A stretch of 64,000 bases of DNA, taken from Youhaiella tibetensis (GTDB lineage: Bacteria; Pseudomonadota; Alphaproteobacteria; Rhizobiales; Devosiaceae). The stretch covers positions 806,001 to 870,000 of the forward strand of contig NZ_CP041690.1 of the NCBI RefSeq assembly GCF_008000755.1, written 5' to 3'. Both the position numbers and the translations under genes were made by a program. The notes beneath the pieces are model-generated. The model was not told the DNA's origin. It did no database searches and saw only the letters and a program-made list of their open reading frames with translations. Shown here piece by piece: positions 53,924-63,249 of this stretch; the first letter of the stretch is position 1; the number at the start of each line of letters is the position of its first letter.

Positions 53924-55210
53924 ATGGGGGTAGGTGACTTTGATGTATGGGGAGAAGAGGAGGACGATCATCCCCGGTCCCTCAACGTCCATATGGACGC
54001 CTGGGCGACGCTGGCCGATGGAGTCATGTCGCAGTTGCGCGGAGAGATGGTGGATGAGGTGCTCTGCCAAGTTGGAAGTCCCAACCGTAGGCCTAGGATC
54101 GACTTGCTGCGAAACGTTGAGGCAATGGTGTCCAGCATTGTCGCCAATCTTGTCCTCCTTCACCGCCTCCGACCGTCAGAAGCGCGGCTGGCCGTGCCAC
54201 TGGCAAACACCAAAAAGACGAAGTACGACCGCAAAGGCTTCCAAAAGCTCTCGCCAACGATAGATGCATTGGCGTCTGCGGGCTTGATCGAAAAGTTCGC
54301 TCCGAAATTCAAGCAGACACGGACGACCATTAGGGCGGTGGATCGACTGCATGATGCCGTTATGGCAGCTGACGTGAAACTGTCGGACGTTGTTCGAGCT
54401 GGCGGACAGCAGAACCTTGTCCTCACGGCTCGCCCTCCGAGACGGTACTCATATGGCATCCGGGTAGCAAACTCCCGAGTTGACTACTTAGAGACGGCAG
54501 AAACGCGATTGCTACGAGCTGAGATCGACGAACTAAACGCGTTCCTCTCGTCTCAGGCGATTACGCTGAAGGGAGAGCCGTCGTCGGCGTTCAACCTCTG
54601 GCGCAACTTCACCATCCGCTCGACGGCAGACCCGGAGGCTTTTCGCCTGCACGGCAGATTGTACGGGGGCTTCTGGATGATCCTCCCGGAGGCTGAGAGG
54701 CAGCACCTCAAGATAAACGGTGAGCCTGTTGCCGATCTCGACTTCAGCGCAATGTTCCCGAGCTTGGCGTACATCCGGGCCGGACATCCTCCGCCGGATG
54801 GTGACCCCTACGCAATTCGTGGTCTCGAAACACATCGTGCCGCAGCCAAGGCCGCCATGTCCGCCCTGCTTTCCAGCGGGCCCTTACGCAGTCTGCCTCC
54901 TCGCGTTCGCGATGAGCTGCCAGCAGGCTGGACGCTTGCTAAGTTGAGGAAGGCAGTAATTGAACTACACCCCGTCCTCGCTAGCTCGTTAGAGCAAGAC
55001 CTGTCGCTTGAATTCATGTTCACCGAGAGCTGCATCCTAATGACCGCTCTGTTGGACCTGATGCGGCGAGGGGTACCGGCTTTGCCAATGCATGACGGGA
55101 TGATGGTGCCAGCTGCAAATGTCGAGATTGCCAGCGTCGTTATGAGACGGGCCTCTCTTGAGGTCTGTGGGCAGACGCTTGGCGTTACGCAGAAGACCTT
55201 GCTGCCATGA
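53924..55210 (+). CDS. Protein with family A polymerase-like motifs
   Basis: A 428-aa protein of a group often seen beside alphaproteobacterial integrases as 'hypothetical'. The C-terminal half shows the three family A polymerase motifs in the right order and spacing: A, PVADLDFSAMFPSLAYIRAG (Asp273; compare D-Y-S-Q-I-E-L-R); B (O-helix), HRAAAKAAMSALL with Arg305 and Lys309 four apart; and C, GVPALPMHDGMMVP (His390-Asp391; compare VHDE). No 3'-5' exonuclease or thumb domain is seen. The N-terminal ~240 residues have a winged-helix-like segment. It may be a template-copying or nucleotidyl-transfer enzyme; not experimentally defined to my knowledge. ATG 53924; weak ribosome site. Confidence 0.6.
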   Translation: MGVGDFDVWGEEEDDHPRSLNVHMDAWATLADGVMSQLRGEMVDEVLCQVGSPNRRPRIDLLRNVEAMVSSIVANLVLLHRLRPSEARLAVPLANTKKTKYDRKGFQKLSPTIDALASAGLIEKFAPKFKQTRTTIRAVDRLHDAVMAADVKLSDVVRAGGQQNLVLTARPPRRYSYGIRVANSRVDYLETAETRLLRAEIDELNAFLSSQAITLKGEPSSAFNLWRNFTIRSTADPEAFRLHGRLYGGFWMILPEAERQHLKINGEPVADLDFSAMFPSLAYIRAGHPPPDGDPYAIRGLETHRAAAKAAMSALLSSGPLRSLPPRVRDELPAGWTLAKLRKAVIELHPVLASSLEQDLSLEFMFTESCILMTALLDLMRRGVPALPMHDGMMVPAANVEIASVVMRRASLEVCGQTLGVTQKTLLP

Positions 55211-55216
55211 TGGTCG

Positions 55217-56522
55217 CTAGTCTTCCACGGGTTCGCCCGGATTGTCGGTGAACCGGGGGGCATAAATCTCTTCCGGTGTTTTCCAAGACCGGAAAAAATC
55301 AAGTGGGTCTGTTGTGCCGACAAACTTCTTTGCCAGGTCCAATCTGCCTTCCATCTCCTCTCGCTCGACGGCTGACAGCTGCCCGATTGTTTGCGATAGC
55401 TCGTCGAAGAAGCTGACGATGGCCCTGCGTTTAGCCCAAAGCTCTATCACCTCGGCGAGTCGACTGTTGCTTTCCAAAAAGGACTGCTTGATCCGCTCGC
55501 GGTCCTCGTTGCGCTTGCGCCGGTCTTCTGCCGCATTCCATTCCTGGCGCCGAATTTCGGCCTGTCGTTCTGCTTCTGCAACAAGCTCCCGAATGTCGGG
55601 AAGAGCGCGATAAATCTCCTTGGCGATTGCCGACAACATGGTCCCTAAGGGTGCGGAGCCTCTCTCTTGCCAACTGGACTTCCATTTAACGCCCTCCGCG
55701 GAAGTTGCTACAATCCGGAGCCTATTGCTCGGTAGCGGCTTGGTAACCTGGTGATTGTACCGGCCACGATACATTCGGGCGTTGGCTTGAAATTCGGTCT
55801 CCCGGATGTAACCGCCGTCGACATATCGGAGCGGGACTTCTTCAGTCATCTCAACGACTACCAATGCAATTGGCGTGGTGTCGAAGTAGACAAGCGTAGG
55901 CCGTCGTGGAGACCACTTGGAGCCGTACTGATAGTCTGCCTGCCTGTCTTTGGTAACCACCTCCCGCTCGTCTATCTCGCTGTCATACCAACGAAGATCG
56001 ATTGGCCCTAGAACTACCCTCCCTCCGACCGACTCAAGTTCTTTGTAAAGCTTGCTCGCGATTTCTAGCGCCCGATCCAAGCAGGTCGGTGAGCATCTCA
56101 CGTCGGGCAATAACTGCTTGAATGGCTTGAGGTAGCCCCAACCTTCTATAGGCCTACTGCGCAAAAATTCTGCCTTTGTGCCCCGGATCAGCGAATGCTC
56201 CAGCCACTGTTCAGATTTAAGGGCAGCACGCCGAGAGGAGCGCCTGGGCTTGGGAGTTGCGAGCTGTGAACGCGGTTGCTGAAGACGGTCCGTCTTTGCC
56301 GTCCCACGTCAACTGGTCGCCGGGTTGAGCGGCTGGAAGCTTAGTCTGTTCTGGTGCACGTCCTACCGCAAGCTTCGCCCAGTAACCCAATGGAGGTCTG
56401 GGGACGTTCAATGCAACGCAAACGCGGGTGAGATAGCTTCCTGACACACCGTACCTTGCAGAAATTATCGTCATCGGCTGAGACCAAACCTCAGCATGTA
56501 GCTCTTCCCTTGTAACAGTCAT
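55217..56522 (-). pseudogene. Integrase-associated hypothetical gene, split by a frameshift
   Basis: Two frames form what looks like one gene. The 5' part from ATG 56522 (MTVTREELHAEVW...) has an HTH-like segment (SARYGVSGSYLTRVCVALNVPRPPLGYWAKLAVG) typical of a family next to tyrosine integrases, and stops at 56217. The 3' part is a different frame, continuing LKSEQWLEHSLIRG and then VVKPF-type sequence with a long coiled coil (AEAERQAEIRRQEWNAAEDRRKR) to the stop at 55217; read alone it could start at ATG 56164. A one-base change near 56220 would join them. ATG 56522 overlaps the integrase stop (ATGA). Inactivation versus a programmed shift or sequencing error cannot be decided here. Confidence 0.6.
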
Positions 56523-58303
56523 GGCCGCCATCCTTCGTCGATGACGTCGAGACGCGGCAGTTTATTTATCTCCCGATCTAGCACCGCTGGAGGCCAGTCG
56601 CCGTAACCCTCGCGTGCGTCCGCCGTGTTTCGACTGCCCATCATGTAGTCTCGGGCCTCTTTGTCCATTCCGCAGTCGCGGCTTCTCGTGGTGAACATGT
56701 GACGCCAAGCGTGATTGGGGCGCCCCAGGGGCGCTATGAGCCCGACTTCTTCCCTCACCCACTCCGAGACACGCTCGGCAGCATCTTTAGACCTGTGCCG
56801 GCCATCGGGCTTGGGCGGGGTCTCGTCTTTGTCGTAGGCCTCGTAGAATAGTGGCCCGTCGCCGATCTCCTTCACCAACTCCAGGAAGCCCATTTCTATG
56901 AGGTGCTGATGGATACCGACCGCCCACGCTTTCCCGCTCTTGGTGTTGCCGTCCAGCGGCGAAATTATGAGGTGGGGAATGCCACCTTCCTCGCTCAAAT
57001 GACGCCCCTGAAATTGGGTGACTTCGGACGCTCTTAGGCCTGTATAAGCGAGTATCCATGGCACCCAGAACAATGCTCGCTTGTGCGGTGTGGATAGCGC
57101 TTTGGAGGAGCCCTTAAAGGTCGCCTTGAGTATCTGCAGGGCTTCTAGTTGGCTCCAACCTTTAGACCTCGTAGGGGCAGGGGAGGGCCGAGTGTCCCGG
57201 ATATTGGAAGCTGCGTTCGTTGGCAGGTCAAACTCTTTGACGCCATGAGCCAACACCGATTTTACCGCCGAAATGTATGAGTCATCTATGGTCTTTGGAA
57301 GCAGCGCGGGCGAGGTTTGTTCCATCAAGCTGTCGCGCCATCTACGCACATCCGACTTAGTCACTCGGCCAGCATCGTCGTGCCCCAGAAACGCGATGAA
57401 CTTGTTTAGGTAACTACGGGTAGTGGCGACCGTCTTCGGCCTGATGCTCGTTGTCTTGGCCTTGTGGTTGAGCAGCTCGGTCAGCGAAAGGTATTCGGTC
57501 TGTGCGGTCTGAGCCGGAGCGGGTAAGGGTGCGGCGGCAAACGAGGGAGCGCGGTCCAGTTCCACTATAGGCCCGTAGTCGCCAAGTTGCCTCGCCTGCA
57601 GGCCTAGTCTGGCTGTGGCCATGTGGTTAGCCATGGCGAAATTCACCAGCCCTCGTGTTGCAGCATTAGTATGGACACCCCGAGACTTCATCGCTTCGTC
57701 GGTCTCTGCACCGTGCATAGCGTCAAGCGCCGTCGCAAAATCGGCCCCGATGATCGCTGCGTACTCAGGATGTCGCTCAAGAAGGTGCCGGCTGAGCATC
57801 CGTCGCTGGTCGGGTGTGGCCTTGAGGTAGGCTATGAGGTCGGCCTTCAAGGAATCCGACTGAGCGACCGACATCCCAGACACCATCTTCTGCAATGGGC
57901 CTTCATCGAGGTTATCAAGCGATGGAATAGGGAGAGGAGCAGGGACTTCAAATGGGTCATCCTCATGCCGAGCCAAGAAGGCCCGAGCATGATCTGCCGC
58001 TAGGCCGTTAATTTGCTTGTGGGTGAGCGGTTGAGGGCCATGACGCAGGAGGTCTCGCCACTGCTGCCATTTGGTTTCCTGGTCGGCAGCAAGCCGCAAG
58101 TAAAGCTGTTCCGCTGGCCGCTGGTCCTTGGTGCCAAGCGACCGATGGACTTCCCTGGTGACCTTGATGCCAAATTCTTTCAGGCGGTCTCGCGCTGCCC
58201 AGAGATCAGGCGGCGTCGCCTTCCGATAATAGAGGATGCCAGTCTTCGGATGTGCCCACGGTCCCGCCATCAGCCACCTTTTACGTGCTGTGAATCGTGA
58301 CAT
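56519..58303 (-). CDS. Tyrosine-type integrase of the island
   Basis: A 594-aa phage-type integrase. The N-terminal ~270 residues are a SAM-like/arm-binding region (TGILYYRKATPPDLW start), followed by a core-binding domain (TSIRPKTVATTRSYLNKFIAFLG) and the catalytic domain with AYTGLRASEVTQ (Arg I), the HxxR block (NHAWRHMFTTRSRDCGM, Arg II) and the terminal GYGDW Tyr. It should recombine the tRNA-Thr attachment sites found at 45600-45623 and 58383-58406. It is 79 bases from the tRNA and reads inward. MSRFT at 58303 is the likely start; MAGPW at 58270 is an alternative. Confidence 0.93.
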   Translation of the reverse strand: MSRFTARKRWLMAGPWAHPKTGILYYRKATPPDLWAARDRLKEFGIKVTREVHRSLGTKDQRPAEQLYLRLAADQETKWQQWRDLLRHGPQPLTHKQINGLAADHARAFLARHEDDPFEVPAPLPIPSLDNLDEGPLQKMVSGMSVAQSDSLKADLIAYLKATPDQRRMLSRHLLERHPEYAAIIGADFATALDAMHGAETDEAMKSRGVHTNAATRGLVNFAMANHMATARLGLQARQLGDYGPIVELDRAPSFAAAPLPAPAQTAQTEYLSLTELLNHKAKTTSIRPKTVATTRSYLNKFIAFLGHDDAGRVTKSDVRRWRDSLMEQTSPALLPKTIDDSYISAVKSVLAHGVKEFDLPTNAASNIRDTRPSPAPTRSKGWSQLEALQILKATFKGSSKALSTPHKRALFWVPWILAYTGLRASEVTQFQGRHLSEEGGIPHLIISPLDGNTKSGKAWAVGIHQHLIEMGFLELVKEIGDGPLFYEAYDKDETPPKPDGRHRSKDAAERVSEWVREEVGLIAPLGRPNHAWRHMFTTRSRDCGMDKEARDYMMGSRNTADAREGYGDWPPAVLDREINKLPRLDVIDEGWRP

Positions 58304-58382
58304 GCTTTGTAGCTCCGTTGTTAGCGGAAGCCACGGAAAACACTAAGTATTTGGAGTTTCAGGCAAAATTTCCAGAGGAAAC

Positions 58383-58457
<75 letters not shown>

Positions 58458-58579
58458 GTGCCGGGGCGGAGAAGCTCCGTCCGAAGCGAACGGCGCTCTA
58501 GTGCCATAGGCCTTTTCTCGACGCAAGGCCAAAAAACGCCTATCACAGGGTTCAGTTCTTCCGGTTCGTTTACCCTCCA

Positions 58580-58744
58580 ATGTCAAAATCCGATTCAGCC
58601 AAGGCACGCGAGCAAAGATTAGCCGCAAAGCTTCGTGAGAACCTCAAGCGACGCAAGGGACAGTCGAGGGCACGCGATGAAGCTGGCGAACGGCTCGCCT
58701 CCTTGCCGGCCGGCCACAAACCGGAGGAATCGGGCAAAGCGTGA
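58580..58744 (+). CDS. Small basic protein upstream of murA (54 aa)
   Basis: A 54-aa frame, MSKSDSAKAREQRLAAKLRE...GHKPEESGKA, highly basic and helical. A short ORF of this kind (repeated RLAAxLRxNLxRRKxQxRAR pattern) lies before murA in many Hyphomicrobiales. It starts in a short gap after tRNA-Thr, reads toward murA and ends about 120 bases before it. Likely real and conserved; function unknown. Confidence 0.7.
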   Translation: MSKSDSAKAREQRLAAKLRENLKRRKGQSRARDEAGERLASLPAGHKPEESGKA

Positions 58745-58865
58745 TCGGGAAGCCAGGGGCTTCGCCTTGAACGCCGATCCCGGTTCGGATACCTAACGCG
58801 CTTCAATTTGCGGGCCCGGCCCGCGCCCGGCTCCCTTTTCGATTCGGGCTTTTTGGGAAATCGAT

Positions 58866-60158
58866 ATGGATCGCATTCGTTTGGTGGGCGGCAACGAGCT
58901 CAATGGGGAAATCCTCATCTCGGGTGCCAAGAACGCCGCATTGCCTCTCATGATCTCCTCGCTGCTCACGCACGAGCCGCTGGTCCTCGAAAACGTTCCG
59001 CGCCTGGCCGACGTCAAGCAGCTCGAGCGTATCCTGGAGAATCACGGGGTGGATATCGCCGTGCACGGCCGCCGTCGCGGCGAGGCCGAGGGCGGCGGGC
59101 AGCGCATGACCTTCCACGCCAACGACATCGTGGACACCACCGCGCCCTACGATCTCGTCTCCAAGATGCGCGCCAGCTTCTGGGTCATCGGCCCGCTGCT
59201 GGCCCGCGAGCACAACGCCCGCGTCTCGCTCCCCGGCGGCTGCGCCATCGGCACCCGCCCGGTCGACCTCTTCCTCTACGGCCTCAAGGCCCTGGGCGCC
59301 GACATCGACATCGATGAAGGCTATGTCGTGGCCAAGGCGCCCAAGGGCGGGCTCGTCGGCACCACCATCACCTTCCCCAAGGTCTCGGTGGGCGCCACCC
59401 ACACGATCCTGATGGCGGCGACCCTGGCCAAGGGCACCACCATCATCGAGAACGCCGCCCGCGAACCCGAGATCGGCAACGTCGCCGAGTGCCTGGTCGC
59501 CATGGGCGCCAAGATCTCCGGCATCGGCACCGAACGCCTCGTCATCGAGGGCGTCTCCGAACTCCACGGCGCCACCCACGAAGTGCTGCCCGACCGCATC
59601 GAGACCGGCACCTATGCCATGGCCGCCGCCATGGCCGGCGGCAACGTGCTGCTGCGCGGCGCCCGCCCCGAACACCTCCAGGCCGCGCTCGATACCCTCT
59701 CGGCCTCCGGCGTCCACATCACCAGCGAGGCCGACGGCATCCGCGTCTACCGCAACGGCAACGGCATCCAGCCGGTCGATATCGAGACCCAGCCGTTCCC
59801 CGGTTTCCCGACGGACCTGCAGGCCCAGTTCATGGCGCTGATGACCATGTCCACGGGCACCTCCCACATCCGCGAGACCATCTTCGAGAACCGCTACATG
59901 CACGTGGCCGAACTCGCCCGCTTCGGCGCCGACATCTCCGTGGATGGCCAGTTGGCCACCGTCCACGGAAAATCCCAGTTGAAGGGCGCCCAGGTGATGG
60001 CCACCGACCTGCGCGCCTCGGTCTCGCTCGTCATCGCGGGCCTGGCCGCGCGCGGCGAAACCATCGTCAACCGCGTCTATCACCTCGACCGCGGTTTTGA
60101 GCGCCTCGAAGAAAAGCTCTCGCGCTGCGGCGCCGAAATCGAGCGCCTGGCGAGCTGA
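58866..60158 (+). CDS. murA: UDP-N-acetylglucosamine 1-carboxyvinyltransferase
   Basis: A 430-aa EPSP-synthase-fold enzyme for the first committed step of peptidoglycan synthesis: transfer of enolpyruvate from PEP to UDP-GlcNAc, cytoplasmic. Key features: [20 protein letters not shown] at the N-terminus (Lys22/Asn23), the Cys loop [15 protein letters not shown] (Cys ~117, target of fosfomycin), and [17 protein letters not shown] near the end. Full length. Followed by its own terminator and then by a foreign-looking insert; the DUF2948-hisD pair that normally follows murA resumes at 63250. Confidence 0.97.
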   Translation: MDRIRLVGGNELNGEILISGAKNAALPLMISSLLTHEPLVLENVPRLADVKQLERILENHGVDIAVHGRRRGEAEGGGQRMTFHANDIVDTTAPYDLVSKMRASFWVIGPLLAREHNARVSLPGGCAIGTRPVDLFLYGLKALGADIDIDEGYVVAKAPKGGLVGTTITFPKVSVGATHTILMAATLAKGTTIIENAAREPEIGNVAECLVAMGAKISGIGTERLVIEGVSELHGATHEVLPDRIETGTYAMAAAMAGGNVLLRGARPEHLQAALDTLSASGVHITSEADGIRVYRNGNGIQPVDIETQPFPGFPTDLQAQFMALMTMSTGTSHIRETIFENRYMHVAELARFGADISVDGQLATVHGKSQLKGAQVMATDLRASVSLVIAGLAARGETIVNRVYHLDRGFERLEEKLSRCGAEIERLAS

Positions 60159-60202
60159 CCGGCCCGCCGCCTCCCGCTCTTTCCTTACTCCAGCACTTCG
60201 CG

Positions 60203-60234
60203 CCGCGCGGCCCCCGGGTCGCGCGGTTTGCTTT
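60203..60234 (+). terminator. Terminator after murA
   Basis: CCGCGCG (60203-60209) pairs with CGCGCGG (60220-60226) across a ten-base loop, followed by TTTGCTTT. It ends the murA transcript before the inserted cassette. Confidence 0.75.
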
Positions 60235-60245
60235 GGTCGGGCGGG

Positions 60246-60304
60246 CCCCGAGGCGGAATCCGCCTCATGGGTGAATTAGAAACGAGACGCATTCCGCCTC
60301 GGGG
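60246..60304. repeat. Long inverted repeat at the left edge of the murA-DUF2948 insert
   Basis: CCCCGAGGCGGAAT (60246-60259) and ATTCCGCCTCGGGG (60291-60304) are perfect 14-bp inverse complements around a 31-base, AT-richer centre. The left arm continues GGCGGAATCCGCC, itself a small palindrome. The T-tract is absent, so it is not a normal terminator; it may be a mobile-element end, a repetitive palindromic element or a protein-binding site. Confidence 0.7.
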
Positions 60305-60627
60305 CGCCGGGATTTTGAGGACCTGGCGATCGAATGCTCCGTTCCGGCCGGCTTGATCGTCGAGCCCCGGATTCGAGCAGCGTCCCATGGACCCATGCAG
60401 GAGAAGCGACGCCCCCGCACGCCCGGCTGTCCCCACCGCCGCTGGTCGCTCTGCAGTCCGCCCGATGCGGTGGGGATGGGTGGAGTGTAGGCTGGGTGGG
60501 GAGTGGGGGGATAAGTTCTTGTGGGCGGACGCTACCTTAATCCAACCCAGCAGAAACCAAGATCTTACGATGTGCGCGACGACCAACTATGGCAAGGTAT
60601 TGAACATCTTTATGTAGGGGCATCACA

Positions 60628-61485
60628 ATGAATTGGAGGTTGCCACTGGTAACTCTAACCTTGGACGCTAGGGGCGTAGGTCTACCTGCTCAGTTGGCCG
60701 CCAAGGAGGTGTACAGCATTTTCGCCTTAACCTACCCGGCGATCCAAAAAGCAGATCTGTCGAATGTCCCTTCATTAGCTCACGAGACTGTTCACTATCA
60801 CATGGAGTTGCTTGGTCGCTCGCCACAGGAGGAACTCGCATCCATCAACCGGCGACTTACCGCCATGTGCGTATCCGACCTCGCGCGGGGTGTCAGGCAA
60901 TCTTTGGAAGATGCAGCAACGCATATCGACATCGTATCCGAATTGTCGCCAGACAAGTTCCGCGAGGAGATAGGGGATGGGCCCGAAGACACTATGACGG
61001 AAGCGATCCGGGCAGCTGTAGTCGCACGTCAGGAAGCAATACGGCGGCGAGCACAAGGCATGAGCCACCCAAAACTGGTACAGAAAGTGGTCAGTAGCCT
61101 TCGGGCGCCGTTGTCGTGGACACCTGAACTCGCGTCTTTTCAGAAACTGCGGAATTGCCTCGAGCATCGCGGCGGCATCGTGGGCCGCCAGGATGTCGAC
61201 GAGACAAATACGATGAGCCTTCGGTTGCCGTACTTGAAAGTTAATGTCATCGGCGCCAGCGGCTCGGTCGCGCCGCTTGAAATTGGCAGGGAGCTTCGAG
61301 AATCGTCAAGCATCGAAGTGGAGGTCGCCGTCAGAACCACCAGGTTCAACCTGGGAGAGACCGTCGATATCGAGCCGGTGCGCGTCGGTGAAATAGCGTT
61401 CGCATGCTGGGTGTTTGCGGTCGATATTGTCGATAAGCTAGTTCCGGCTGCGGCGCAATCGAGTAAACACAAGATATACATTTAG
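60628..61485 (+). CDS. Hypothetical protein, first gene of a three-gene cassette (285 aa)
   Basis: A 285-aa soluble, helix-rich protein. A Cys-, Arg-rich N-terminal half (MCVSDLARGVRQSLEDAATHID) is followed by FQKLRNCLEHRGGIVG, a pattern like the R-x4-H of HEPN-type nucleases (RNxxxH: here RNCLEH, ~residues 178-183). The C-terminal part has many beta strands (SIEVEVAVRTTRF). The RNCLEH motif suggests a HEPN-like RNase, but the surrounding fold is not one I can name. AGGGG precedes ATG 60628. Lower GC than murA. Lies before the DUF3010-kinase pair on the same strand. Confidence 0.5.
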   Translation: MNWRLPLVTLTLDARGVGLPAQLAAKEVYSIFALTYPAIQKADLSNVPSLAHETVHYHMELLGRSPQEELASINRRLTAMCVSDLARGVRQSLEDAATHIDIVSELSPDKFREEIGDGPEDTMTEAIRAAVVARQEAIRRRAQGMSHPKLVQKVVSSLRAPLSWTPELASFQKLRNCLEHRGGIVGRQDVDETNTMSLRLPYLKVNVIGASGSVAPLEIGRELRESSSIEVEVAVRTTRFNLGETVDIEPVRVGEIAFACWVFAVDIVDKLVPAAAQSSKHKIYI

Positions 61486-61540
61486 ATAGGATCGTCGGTA
61501 TACTTTCATAAAGGGCGCAATGATTAAGTGATTCGCGGAA

Positions 61541-61966
61541 ATGAAAATGAAGATATGTGGTGTAGCCATTACCGGCTCTACGGCAAATTTGGCGATCGTG
61601 TTCCTTGATGAGAACGGCAGCGCCCAGCATTATCCGTGTCAGACCCGCAAGATTTCTTTAGATGATGAGAAGTCCTACCAGTCGTTAGCGGCCTTTGCAC
61701 AAGCCATTGCGGCTTTCGCGCACGAGAACGGGGTAGACGCCTTCTGCATCAAGGAGCGCGCCCTGACCGGGCCGATGGCCGGAGGTGGAACCACTTTCAA
61801 GATAGAAACGCTGATCCAGTATTGCAGCGGCAAGCCCGTCCACTTTGTCCATGCGAACACTCTGAGAAAATTCGAGAAAACGAACCTTGCTGGATTGCCG
61901 GCTGGGCTGCAGGCCTACCTGCATGATCCATACCGCGCCGGGGCTTACCACCTGAGTTTAGGTTAA
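61541..61966 (+). CDS. DUF3010 family protein (RNase H-like fold)
   Basis: A 141-aa protein matching DUF3010. It starts MKICGVAITGSTANLAIVF (first-strand pattern of the RuvC/RNase H fold), continues with a helix and ends with FCIKERALTGPMAGGGTTFKIETLIQY (family core, IKER...GG...FK.E..IQ). DUF3010 has no established biochemical role; the fold suggests nucleic-acid or nucleotide handling. It ends 4 bases before the kinase start, so they are one unit. MKMK at 61541 or MKICG at 61547 are possible starts. Confidence 0.75.
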   Translation: MKMKICGVAITGSTANLAIVFLDENGSAQHYPCQTRKISLDDEKSYQSLAAFAQAIAAFAHENGVDAFCIKERALTGPMAGGGTTFKIETLIQYCSGKPVHFVHANTLRKFEKTNLAGLPAGLQAYLHDPYRAGAYHLSLG

Positions 61967-61970
61967 TCTG

Positions 61971-63056
61971 GTGCCTTTCGATATCAGTCTCTTGCCGGAG
62001 AATGTTCGCCCGACTGTTCAGCGGCTGCAGAAAACGATCACATTCAGCGACAACATAACCAAGGGTGCCAACGGCTACGTGTTGATCGGTCATAATAACC
62101 TACTGGATCGCCCGCAGGTTATGAAGATCTATTATTGGGGAGGGGGAGCTCATATCGAGCCCACGCTACTGGCGAAGCTCGAGTTCCCCAATATTCTGAA
62201 AGTGGACAGCGCAGAGCCGATAGACGAAGATGACGCCTATTTCATAACACGTTTTTGCGGCGGCGGTGACCTTGACGATCAACTCGCCGAAAAGGCTTTT
62301 GGTCCGCGAGAAGGAATAGATATTCTGCTTCAGATCGCCTCAGGCGTGAGCTACCTACACGGCCAAGGGTACCTCCACCGAGACTTGAAGCCGTCGAACG
62401 TGTTCTGCACAGATGGTGGCGTCTGGGTTGTAGGTGATTTCGGCTCGGTAGTGACCATGAACGAGGAGGGTTTCGCTTCCACGCAATCGAAGCACTCGAT
62501 CATCTACCGACCGCCCGAAGATTTTGAGGAGGCAGCCCGCTTCTACCGCCAAGGCGACATCTACCAACTAGGCTTGCTCCTCTACCAAACCCTCGGTGGC
62601 CGCTTGGACTACGAGCAGGACAGCTGGCTGTCGCACGCCCAGATGAAGCAACGAGAGACATTGGGCGGCATCGAAGGTCACGTATACGCGCAGAGCTGTA
62701 TCGGGTCAGTGATCCGCAAGGGCAAGGTACTCAAACTTGATACGCTTCCCGCGACGGTCCCCAAGCACCTGCGGCAGCTCATTCGTCAAGCTTGTCGAGT
62801 TGATTACAAAAGGCGTCCCGAAGCGGCTTCGGATTTCATCACTAAGCTCAACAACCTCCGGAGGAAAACGTTCGACTGGAAGGTAGTTGATGGCCTTTAC
62901 CAACTAGATGTAAAGGGCAGGTCATTTCGACTCACTCCTGTCGATGGTGACCTGCAGGTCGAAAAGCGCGTTGCGGGGGGGTGGAAGAAGCAGCATGGTT
63001 TGCGGTTTAGTGATCCGCTACTGGCGGTTGGCGAAGTAGAAGACCTAGCAAGTTAG
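61971..63056 (+). CDS. Hanks-type Ser/Thr protein kinase
   Basis: A 361-aa soluble kinase with a compact N-lobe: the glycine loop is weak (ITKGANGYVLIG), the ATP Lys is in VMKIYYW (Lys52), and a normal C-helix is hardly visible. The catalytic core is complete: YLHRDLKPSNVF (Asp138, Lys140, Asn143) and VGDFGSV (DFG, Asp156), with RPPEDF as the activation/P+1 region. After the C-lobe a ~70-residue basic tail (FDWKVVDGLYQLDVKG...) follows; no membrane helix and no PASTA domain. Probable substrates include its two neighbours. GTG start at 61971, 4 bases after the DUF3010 stop. Confidence 0.88.
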   Translation: MPFDISLLPENVRPTVQRLQKTITFSDNITKGANGYVLIGHNNLLDRPQVMKIYYWGGGAHIEPTLLAKLEFPNILKVDSAEPIDEDDAYFITRFCGGGDLDDQLAEKAFGPREGIDILLQIASGVSYLHGQGYLHRDLKPSNVFCTDGGVWVVGDFGSVVTMNEEGFASTQSKHSIIYRPPEDFEEAARFYRQGDIYQLGLLLYQTLGGRLDYEQDSWLSHAQMKQRETLGGIEGHVYAQSCIGSVIRKGKVLKLDTLPATVPKHLRQLIRQACRVDYKRRPEAASDFITKLNNLRRKTFDWKVVDGLYQLDVKGRSFRLTPVDGDLQVEKRVAGGWKKQHGLRFSDPLLAVGEVEDLAS

Positions 63057-63249
63057 GCGCTCTCACCAGGGGTGTCCTCTGTGTCCACGGGTGTGACGTC
63101 AATCTGTCGCATGCTCGTAACGCACTCCGACCGAATCGACCCACCCCCCATTTCCCCTAACGCCCTAGCCTCGCCCCGCAACTTCTTGTAGATCGAACCG
63201 CAATCACCAGATTACCGTTACCCGTAGACCCTTCGGAATCAGGAACGAC

